DNA of 64,000 nucleotides, taken from the NCBI GenBank assembly GCA_047967505.1, contig CM106541.1; one strand, written 5' to 3'. Position 1 is the stretch's first letter. The number at the start of each line of letters is the position of its first letter. Below the pieces are notes generated by a model. It was not told where the DNA came from and did not search any database. It saw nothing but the letters and a program-made list of their open reading frames with translations. This document shows, in pieces, positions 56,601 to 64,000 of this stretch. Position numbers and translations under genes: made by a program. The DNA is from Dipteris shenzhenensis. Taxonomy: Eukaryota; Polypodiophyta; Polypodiopsida; Gleicheniales.

Positions 56601-56844
56601 TGTCTGATAGTGGTTGGTTGGCATGCATATGTCCTTTGGCAGGTAAGCCACAATACCACAATTGACATTTCACATTTTGTGTTTCCATTCTACTAGTTTT
56701 AAATAAAATTAATTGCTTGCAGGACAATGTATTGGTTGGATGGAATGGTTTGCATATGTCCAGGGCTTGGAGGTTGTCAGACGTGTGATCATTCATGACA
56801 AGTTTCCATATGGATTTTGTAGAGAACATGATAAAAGTGTTAAG
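53660..56844 (+). pseudogene. ParB-like plus methyltransferase-like protein gene, nine exons, 3' truncated
   Basis: ATG at 53660 (just after a possible AG acceptor at 53658). Exons: 53660-54357, 54454-54661, 54739-54870, 54944-55166, 55277-55547, 55704-56008, 56096-56149, 56232-56642, 56723-56844, all with GT..AG borders and matching phase. Exon 1 has a ParB/sulfiredoxin-like pattern: IPLCRLIPYARVRGLHDDV, FQVEGYLPEKGSFIV, then FVWEGNHRTTAWMSVI (compare the G-x-H-R motif), VRVVCTIID. Exons 8-9 resemble an amino-methyltransferase end: WASDFILLDFPSGYP (a DPPY/F motif is expected at DFPSG), VASTSLSDSGWLACICPLAG, WMEWFAYVQGLEVVRRVII. The central region is unknown; exon 6 ends in a Lys/Glu tail. 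Lesions: TGA at 54347-54349, TGA at 56276-56278, and a one-base length error in the A-run near 55080. Sequence after 56844 runs into an LTR fragment. Confidence 0.62.
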
Positions 56845-56994
56845 GTAAGCTACCATTCCATGCATTCTATGTTTGCATTCCATGATAAATGTGTCTTTGA
56901 CAAATGTCTCCTCGTTAGTCCTATGCATGCTATGTTTGGAAGGATAAGTCCTATGCATGCTATGTTTGCCATCTTTCATGCTATAATGCTTGCT
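56845..56994. other. Probable intron remnant with a short direct repeat
   Basis: Begins GTAAGC after exon 9. TAAGTCCTATGCATGCTATG-like phrases occur twice (about 56917 and 56944). It ends where CCT-rich LTR sequence starts, so the gene's remaining exons are lost or displaced. Confidence 0.5.
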
Positions 56995-57541
56995 AGTTGT
57001 TTCTCCCTTTTCCTCCTCCTCCTCCTCCCTTCTCCTCCTCTTCCCTCCTCCTCCTTCCTCCTCCTCCTCCTCCCTCCTTCTCCTCCTCTTCCCTCCTCGT
57101 CCTCCTCCCTTCTCCTCCTCCTCCTCCTCCCTTCTCCTCCTCCTCCCTCCCTCCTCCTCAACCCTTACCCCTTGAATCCACGAAGGAGACTAGCTCTCCA
57201 CTCCTCAACCTTGGACTCCTCCTAAACCTTGCAACCCCCTCTAAAACCCTCGAACTCCTAGTTAACTCTCTCAACCCTGTCCCCATTTCTAACCCTGAAA
57301 TCCTCTTCTAAAACCTTGAACTCCCGTGGAGGCGAGAGCCTCCATCAATCGTTATAATCAAGCCCTCTTTCTCATTCACGCACGCATGAGATCTGCTTTC
57401 CATGCTTTAGCCTAGACCTCTCATCGAAACACAACCCGAGGACCTATGCTACACTTGTGAACACCTATGCTACAATGAGCAACAACACGTGTAGGTGACC
57501 AACACCCTCGAAACTTGCACTTGGGTAAAACAGAGACAACA
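56995..57541 (+). repeat. LTR fragment of the gypsy element A family (LTR B)
   Basis: Closely matches 33945-34463, including the CCT microsatellite, the GGAGGCGAGAGCCTCC hairpin and the end ACTTGGGTAAAACAGAGACAACA. The 5' half of the LTR is absent. GATGGCATCC follows rather than a primer site, so this is a 3' LTR or a truncated solo LTR, not a 5' LTR. It ends the ParB/methyltransferase-like gene. Confidence 0.85.
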
Positions 57542-58951
57542 GATGGCATCCAACAAGGAAGGTACATTACCAATGGGTTTCCGCAAGACTACTCGAGGCC
57601 CAAGGATATTACCTTGGCAACTCTTATATATGGGCACCCAAGCCTCACCAAAGTAATCAACCTCCCATCCATGCTTGCCCTAAGCCTAAATGTACACCAT
57701 CTCCATTGCAAAAGCAGGAGCGGAGCCCCAAATCTATCAATACAAAAGCATCAACTAGGGTGCAGTAGGCCACCTAAGGGAAATGAATGAAGAGAGTAAT
57801 CTATAGTATGTTAATTATAAATTAACGATGAAAAAAGGATGACATGCAGTGTTTGAAAAATACCTGACTATAAACTAAGCTGACAATAGCAGGCCCGACA
57901 AAATGGCGTATGTGTTTAAGTGTTCCCTTCTTGCGAACACCTCGGCAGACAAATAGAAAAAGAAGAATTTAGAATATGCAAAAGCAAAAGAAACACAAAA
58001 TTTGAAATGGAAAACATGTGTGTGTGTGTGTGTATGTATATATTTTATATAACCACATATAGTGTGGGTGGGGAGGCGATGCGCTTCCTTCCCCAAATAT
58101 TTATAATTCAAGGGAATGGGCCCTTCCTCGTGCACTGAGGTTGTAATCATTGAGAATATTAGTGCCGAGATTGAGTATCATGAATATGTAAGAGAATGAT
58201 ATATTACCTAAATCTCAATGAGTGTATTTGTATTCCAACTCGAGCATCAACCAAATTCTTGTCACGATTTCTTCCGTCATTTGTCATGGAAATCTTGTCT
58301 CTACCTCCAAAGCGGTTTCTCGACGTGAGCGACTTCGGAGAGAGAGGGGGGCAAAGCCAACATATGTTCCAAAGAGTTGAAGTTTGCAAAATGTATAGAT
58401 TTAGAGGCCTTCAAAAGTGCTCATGCTTTCCATCAAGAGCTTTTCATCAAGTGTTGTAGGCCTTCACATCAAAATTAAATCCAAGGCTTATATTAGGACA
58501 TGTGGCTCAAGGAGAGGCCAAGAAACCCAAAATTTCCCATAGGCTGCCTACTATAACAAGTGCAGATACACTTGTAGTAGTCACACAAGAATCTACTTTG
58601 CAAAGATGCAAAGAACAACGAGAACTTGCTTGCAAGGACAAGGGAAAAGCACCAATGTGGGAGGACCATATGCAAGGGAGCTTATCTACCTCCTCTCGAG
58701 TAGTACATAAGAACCTATCTTAAAAAGGGAGACAGTAACACAAGAACTTGCTCGACCGCAAGTGTATCAAAAGGCATGTCAATTTATTGCATCATATTCA
58801 AGGCAACTAGCATTAAGACAAGAACATGTCTTGAAAAAAGAGACAGTAACACAAGAACCTGCCAAGATAGAAGCTGAATCCATGTTGGGAGCCACACCAG
58901 AACCTTCTTTACTGTTGTCTCTATGCCAACATGGACTTAGGTAGCACAGAA
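57542..58951. other. Unassigned, with a (GT)n microsatellite and weak coding scraps
   Basis: The frame at 57515-57790 and those at 58502-58944 (VVTQESTLQRCKEQRELACK, ETVTQEPAKIEAESMLGATP) have no recognised domain; ACACAAGAAC(T/C)TGC recurs, hinting at an internal repeat. A (GT)n run lies at 58018-58033. It may be the end of an element's internal region, since an LTR start follows at 58952. Confidence 0.4.
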
Positions 58952-59760
58952 TGTGTGTGTAGAGTAGCGGTGGCAAAACTCCACTTGTACTTGCATAAGG
59001 CTAGAAATAATCCCTCTTAGAAATCCAACTTGCATGTTCTACATGTAAGTTCTACATGCAACACCTACATGCAACTTCTACATGCGATTCCTACATGCGA
59101 GTTCTACATTCAACTCCTACATGCAACATGCAACATGCAAGTTCTACATGCAACTTGCAACTTCTACATGCAACTTCTATATGCAAGTTCTACATGCAGA
59201 GAGAGAATTTCTTACAATTCCTACATGCAAAGAGAGAAGCTCTCCAACTTGTATAAATACCCCATAATGGAATGAAGCCCACACTCTTTGGGGCATTGTG
59301 TTGAGTTCTACTTTGGTATTCCAAGCAACTATCTCAAGTGTCCATACTTCCTTGCACTCCACATCCAAAAGCATGTCCTAACCTTGCAACTCCTCATCCC
59401 CTCTCCTCCAACCTTGCAACCCATCCTCTCCCTCTCCTCCTCCCTCCTCCTCCTCCCTCCTATCTCTTCTTTCCCCCATGCTCTTACACCTTCTTCCTCT
59501 CCCACTCCTATGCTCCCCCTAAACCCTTAGTTCCTCAACCTTAACCTCCATGATCTACGAGGGAGATGAGTCTCCACCATGTACTCTACCCTAAACCTTG
59601 GAACCTCCTTCTAACCCTTAAACCTCTTCTAAACTCTGAAACCTCTTTCTAAACCTTGGAACCTCCTTCTAAACCCTGAACTTCCCTCTAACCCTTAAAC
59701 TCCTCATAAACCCCTCAACTCCCAATGAAGGTGAAAGCCTTCATTACCTCAACCATGATG
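58952..59760 (+). repeat. Diverged LTR of the same gypsy family (LTR C)
   Basis: Starts TGTGTGTGTAGAGTAGC exactly like LTR A. It shares the TATA region (TATAAATACCCCATAATGG) and AATGAAGC..ACTCTTTGGGG, then CCT-rich and CTAAACCTTGGAACC repeats and a weaker GAAGGTGAAAGCCTTC hairpin. A private tandem array of a 12-13 bp unit (TTCTACATGCAAC) occupies 59036-59215. The right border is uncertain. Confidence 0.7.
59036..59215. repeat. TTCTACATGCAAC microsatellite
   Basis: About 13 degenerate copies of a 12-13 bp unit inside LTR C. They generate overlapping His/Cys/Tyr/Met-rich frames on the plus strand that are not genes. Confidence 0.92.
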
Positions 59761-60241
59761 ATGCATGATCCTTTTACACATACTTCTAGCTTTACATTGA
59801 ATCATGAGCATAGGCACTTGTTTTATCCTCCCAGCCAACCTCGGTGGCAGCAAGCTTCTCTGCTGAATCCAGAAGAATATGTTTTTGTGAAAGCTTTCTG
59901 CTTGCTTAATTCCAACGAGCCCCAAAACTCCCTAGATGGATCTAGTATGCCACATGTCTTCAATTTAGGGTCCTTCCTTAATGCATTATTTACCCCTCTC
60001 TTGGGATACCTTTGAAACATTTGCCCCTAGGCACATTTCTTTCATTTAGGTCCCTTAGCCTTAGATCCACCTAGTCTAGTGCCATGTCACCCACACCAAG
60101 GACCTTGACCTTTATTCCTTTTTTATCATTTACATGAAGTCCAAACAAATATAATACAAACATTCATCCTTTAAAGGAAAATGTCGACTGACCCTTCTGA
60201 GGTCATGTTACCTCAACTTGAGCATAACATTCCTTCCCTCT

Positions 60242-60840
60242 TTAGACATCAGCATCCTCGATGATAAAGTCTGGGAACACTCTCCGTATCTGGTATATGG
60301 ATTCCCAGGTAGCTTCTGATAGAGGTAGATCATGCCATGCAACCAACACCATGGGTATCTTCCAATTGTGCACTTGCATTGTTCCTCGGTCTAGGATTGC
60401 TGTTGGTTTGTGTCTTGCATTATCCTCTATCTCCTGAAACAAAACAACACCTTCGATAAGTGAGTCACCTGTATGCAAAATTTTCTTTAAATGAGAAACA
60501 TGAAACACTAGGTGCACCTTACAACCCTGTGGCAATTCTAATTTATAGGCTACCTTGCCTATTCTTTTTAGAATTAACCATGGCCAAAAATATCAAGGTG
60601 ATAACTTAGCACACTCTCCTGCAGGCAAAGACTTAGAGTGCGAAGGAACTCTGAGAAAAACTTTTTCTCCTTCCTTAAATTCTCTAGCAGATCGGTTTTC
60701 ATCCGCATATGCCTTAGCTCTAATCCATAGCTTGGTGGATGTTAGCTCTCAAAAGTGCTAGCATCTCCCGCATCTGAACCACAAACTTCGCGACACTAGG
60801 CACTTTTTGAGGTATTCGAATTTCCAACACGAAAACCAAC
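60242..60840 (-). pseudogene. Chromovirus (Ty3/gypsy) integrase C-terminus with chromodomain
   Basis: On the minus strand: an open segment with FKEGEKVFLRVPSHSKSLPA, then PWLILKRIGKVAYKLELPQ, VHLVFHVSHLKKIL, RGTMQVHNWKIPMVLVAWHD and LPLSEATWESIYQIRRVFPD, ending DADV at the stop. This is the GPY/F module plus chromodomain-like tail of chromoviruses, which directs integration into chromatin. There is a stop near 60590. Only this end of the element is present, and it points opposite to the neighbouring gypsy relic. Confidence 0.8.
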
Positions 60841-60848
60841 GGTCCTTG

Positions 60849-61264
60849 GGGTATACAACCTTTAATGATATGAAGTTGATTAAGATGAAAGGGCAAGTAG
60901 CTAATCATCAGATCATTGTGTTGTTTGACTCAGCATCAATGCACAATGTAATTAACTCCAAGCTCGTAAACAAAAAAGGTACTGACCTTTGAGAAGATCC
61001 CGCTAGCTGAATCTGCATCTCTTCTGCTCTAGGACTTCCCTCCATTTCCATGTCGCATTCTGGGACCATCGTCTCAGCCATCCGACGATCTTTGTTTGTA
61101 ACTAGTGCACCTGAGAATATCCTGTCAAAGCCCACAGCAATGGGATATACAGCCTTTAATGATACGGAGTTACTTAAGATGAAAGGGCAAGTAGCTAATC
61201 ATCAAGTCATTGTGTTGTTTGACTCAGTGTCAACACACAATGTAATTAACTCCAAGCTCATAAA
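60849..61264 (+). pseudogene. Duplicated retropepsin fragments
   Basis: A 122-bp segment (60849-60970) encoding MKGQVANHQIIVLFDSASMHNV recurs at 61142-61264 as MKGQVANHQVIVLFDSVSTHNV. This is a Ty3-type protease with an altered active-site triad (DSA and DSV instead of DSG/DTG). The second copy continues with LIKRLKIKTSPSDYAYTVRM. Between them is sequence of unknown origin that reads KPTAMGYTAFND-like into the second copy. Confidence 0.75.
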
Positions 61265-61399
61265 GAGGCTGAAAATAAAGACTAGCCCATCTGACTATGC
61301 ATATACAGTCAGGATGGTAGACAGAAGTTCAGCTGAAGTTTGGGACCACCAAGTGGCACCCATGCTAGTGTACAAGCAACCGGCACTTGCACAAGTTTC

Positions 61400-61866
61400 T
61401 CGAGCTCCAAGGCTCAATCGTGTTCCTATTTGGACACAAGTCCCACAATTACTCAGGAATCCGAATCAACGACCATATCCAAGAGTTCCAAATCTAGCTC
61501 CTCAAGCAGTTCCAATGCATCAACTGGCAAGCCGAGGAAGTAGACTCACCATTTGAGTATGAAGCAATGTACTCAGTGTACTATGTAGAAGGTGCAGAGG
61601 ATCTAATACCTATTTATGCAAATCAAGTACGTTACGAATCACCGGATCGCAGAGTGCCCTCATCATGGTAGCCCTACTACTTTCCAACCACTCTACAGAG
61701 ATTGTGGCATAGGACATGCATGTATGGATTGTCCCATGAAAAATAAGGTCCAACAACAAACGGAGGTTAAGCCTGACATCCCAATCGGCATCATTGGGGT
61801 GGACCATCAAAGCCTAGGGCCGGCAAGCATAATATCACAACCTGTGAATGTAATTACATGCCAGTA
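61400..61866 (+). pseudogene. Gypsy element B gag C-terminus with zinc knuckle
   Basis: Co-linear with element A at 37300-37825: NRVPIWTQVPQLLRNPNQRP, frame changes, then YVTNHRIAECPHHGSPTTFQ and CGIGHACMDC, IGIIGVDHQSLGPASIISQP, ending TAG 61865-61867. The second knuckle keeps the short CX3H spacing but its first Cys is Tyr (LYRDCGIGH). Several lesions. Confidence 0.75.
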
Positions 61867-61933
61867 GAAAGAGGCCACCAAGGACCCTAACATTCCAATC
61901 CAACCAAAGAGACTTTTTAAAAAGAAAGCACAA

Positions 61934-62655
61934 GTGCCTCCACCTCCGCCAAGCAATGAGCAACCAAGCTCATCCACATTAGCTCCCAAGCCTCAAATAA
62001 AAGAAGCTCCGTACCCAAATGCAAAAGTGGAGAAGGCTCATTTTCAGGCACTTCAACAATGGGTACAAAAGGAACAAGCTCAAGATCCAATCCATGACTT
62101 GGCCCCACAAGGTATTGATATTGTACTCGAGCCTTTATTCCAACAACAGACTCCACAACATAATGTACCGCCACATCAACTTGAAGGAGTTGCACTCTCT
62201 AGCATCCTGAGTTACCCTGTGTCAATGCCCATCGGAATCCTCCTACGAAATTGTCCCAATCTCTGGGAGAGTTTCAAAGGATGGATTAAACTCGCAAATC
62301 CCCCTCCACCTATGAACGACATCGAAGATATCCCTGTGTGGATGGGTGAGAGAGATGACATATGCAACATTATTGTACCTTTGATCCACAAGGCATATAA
62401 TGAAGTCCAAGCCATAGTGGATGGTGGACCACATGTAAATGTCTTATCAAAGGAGCTCTACGATGAATGGGTCTCCCACCAATGCAAAAGGCTAATTTTA
62501 ACATATGCCTTGCCAATGATTCACAGGCTAAACCCTTGGGAATAGTGAATGGTGTGTCAACAAAGGTCGCAAGAGTCTGCCTTTCCCTTCAATTGACAAT
62601 CTTAGATCTCCCCAAAAAATCCTATCAAATCTTACTGGGACGTCCTTGGTTATGA
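61934..62655 (+). pseudogene. Gypsy element B linker and protease
   Basis: Parallels element A at 37.9-38.8 kb: AHFQALQQWVQKEQAQDPIH, SILSYPVSMPIGILLRNCPN, then protease AIVDGGPHVNVLSKELYDEW with the catalytic Asp in VDGG. After a frame change the last strands continue in 62467-62655 (GLPPMQKANFNICLANDSQA, LTILDLPKKSYQILLGRPWL). The LLGRPWL marks the protease end, where RT should begin. Confidence 0.78.
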
Positions 62656-63170
62656 GAAGCATCAGTCCTCCATGAGTGCCTAGTCACAACACCCATCCTT
62701 ATATCTCCCAATTGGGATATTGATTTTCATGTTCATACTGATGGATCCAAGTATGCAATTGGGAGTGTGCTTTGTCAACCTAGTGAACATAAGAAAGACT
62801 ACCCATTCTACTTCCTAGTCATCGACAACTCAATGATGTAGAGATCAACTATACCACCACAGAAAGAGAATCCCTAGCAATGGTGTATAGTGTTAAAAAA
62901 TTTTGGCACTATCTACTGGCAAATGATTTTGTCTTCTACACTGACCATCAAGCATTGCTTTATCTTGTGAACCGTCCATGTACAATAGGAAGAATAACCA
63001 GATGGCTCCTCTTGCTTCAAGAATTCAACTTCAAAATAGTGGTCCGCAAAGGTTCCCAACATTATATTGCTGATCACATGTCTTGTGTCAAGTTGGGAGA
63101 AGAAGCCACTGGAGTAGAAGACGACTTGCCAAATGCCACACTATTTCAGATAGATGCTATTCCAGATTAG
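62656..63170 (+). pseudogene. Gypsy element B RNase H (RT missing)
   Basis: Immediately after the protease the sequence reads CLVTTPILISPNWDIDFHVH and TDGSKYAIGSVLCQPSEHKK, the start of the Ty3 RNase H-like domain. The 62880-63170 frame continues MVYSVKKFWHYLLANDFVFY, TDHQALLYLVNRPCTIGRIT, WLLLLQEFNFKIVVRKGSQH. The 150 or so codons of RT palm and fingers between LLGRPWL and TTPIL are absent. Confidence 0.82.
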
Positions 63171-63194
63171 TGTGGAGATATCATTGCGTACTTA

Positions 63195-64000
63195 ATGGTA
63201 GGAAGACCACCCCCTGAAATGAAAGAAGTAGATGCTAGAAAACCAATTTTAAAGGCTGCACCATATCAACTCATTGCAGGACAACTATACAAGATGGGCA
63301 AGGACCATGTATTAAGAAGATGTGTAATGCCTCATGAGATCATGCCAATCCTGAGTGAAGTCCATGAAGGCATTGCAAGAGGACACTTCCAAGGGTAAGC
63401 CACAGCAAGAAAAGTCCTCCTCGCAGGCTACTAATGGCCAACACTATGGGCAGATGCCTATGAATATGTAAAAGGCTGTGATGTATGCCAATAGACTACT
63501 AAACCATAACACAAAGAATTCAATCCCCTAACAATAGTTGTAGCACAAAAACCATTTGAAAAATGGGGGATTGACTATGTGGGTCCCATCCATCCAGCAA
63601 CAAAAGGAACACAGGCATGCTACATCATTGTGGCCAATTTACAAAATGGGCTGAAGCTAAAGCAGTGTGAAAGGCAGATGCTAGAAGCATAGTAAGATTC
63701 TTATACGAGAATGTGATCACCTGATTTGGGTGCCCCATTGAAATTGTGTCGGATAGAGGCACACATTTTGTCAATGGGGTAATCTAAGAACTCTTGTCTG
63801 GCTTTATGGTAATCCATAGAAAAAGCACTCCCTACTACCCCCAAGGAAATGGACAGCAGGCCAAATCCACCAACAAAATATTATGCATTATCTTCACCAA
63901 GGTAGTAGAACCACAGTGTTCTGATTGGGTAGAGAAACTGAATGCAGCCTTATGGGCATACAGAACCACACTTAAGGTCAGTACAGGGAACACACATTTT
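63195..64000 (+). pseudogene. Gypsy element B integrase, continuing past the window end
   Basis: The H2C2 zinc region (KMGKDHVLRRCVMPHEIMPI, HEGIARGHFQG, then YEYVKGCDVCQ) is followed by the catalytic core start KPFEKWGIDYVGPIHP, with a frame change near 63640 and several stops. From 63690 it matches element A at 42840-43130 nearly word for word (CACACATTTTGTCAATG, AAATGGACA). The match continues to the last base, so the element extends beyond 64000. Confidence 0.85.

Noticed and set aside
59030-59275. His/Cys/Tyr-rich overlapping frames (VLHATSTCNF-like)
   Set aside because: Direct translation of the TTCTACATGCAAC microsatellite in three frames.
1-64000. tRNA, rRNA or other structural RNA genes
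   Set aside because: None could be recognised by eye; tRNA-like words found are retrotransposon primer-binding sites only. A covariance-model scan would be needed to exclude short ones.

Overview
This is a transposon-dominated stretch of a land-plant nuclear genome. The evidence is spliceosomal introns with GT..AG ends, Ty1/copia and Ty3/gypsy elements using plant-type primer-binding sites (initiator Met tRNA and an Asp-like site), CACTA (En/Spm) transposases of the TNP2 type, and a plant bHLH-ACT transcription factor. There are no operons or bacterial features. The species cannot be named from the sequence. The density of nested, decayed elements suits a large, repeat-rich genome.

Layout. 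1-11,560: a CACTA-type element with three arrays of short GCGTCTA-rich repeats and a TNP2-like gene (1311-11117). That gene is split by a copia element (3283-9174) with identical 181-bp LTRs and a perfect GCTTG target duplication. 11,560-14,670: a low-repeat island with a two-exon bHLH gene (12251-13676), the best candidate for an ordinary host gene. 14,985-27,900: a three-layer nest. An old minus-strand TNP2 copy was split at a TTC site by a second CACTA element (15147-25048), which carries a minus-strand TNPA/Ptta-like gene, a 2-kb homopurine tract with three 89-bp palindromic modules, and a decayed TNP2 gene. The same old copy was also split by a gypsy relic (25299 to about 27588).

27,900-36,500: mostly non-coding, with a 1.3-kb minisatellite, a decayed protease, and a 1.1-kb gypsy LTR followed by pyrimidine-rich sequence. 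36,500-43,600: gag, protease and integrase remains of that gypsy element (no reverse transcriptase), interrupted by a minus-strand copia element (39361-42643, AATCC duplication) that has itself lost RT and RNase H. 45,779-48,827: a minus-strand MULE-like DDE/SWIM transposase with in-frame stops. 50,061-53,401: a cluster of long near-perfect foldback sequences sharing a GCGTTAACGC-like centre. 53,660-56,844: a nine-exon gene, truncated at its 3' end, that appears to join a ParB/sulfiredoxin-like domain to an amino-methyltransferase-like C-terminus. It is the most unusual coding sequence here. 57,000-64,000: LTR fragments of the gypsy family seen at 33 kb, a reverse-oriented chromovirus integrase tail, and a second decayed gypsy copy that runs off the window end.

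Almost every element carries inactivating lesions. Several are single-base indels, some in short homopolymers, so assembly error competes with true decay. Order of events readable from the nesting: old minus-strand TNP2 copy first, then CACTA element 2 and the gypsy relic into it (their relative order is not fixed). Separately, CACTA element 1 predates the copia element in it, and the gypsy element at 33-44 kb predates the copia at 39 kb.
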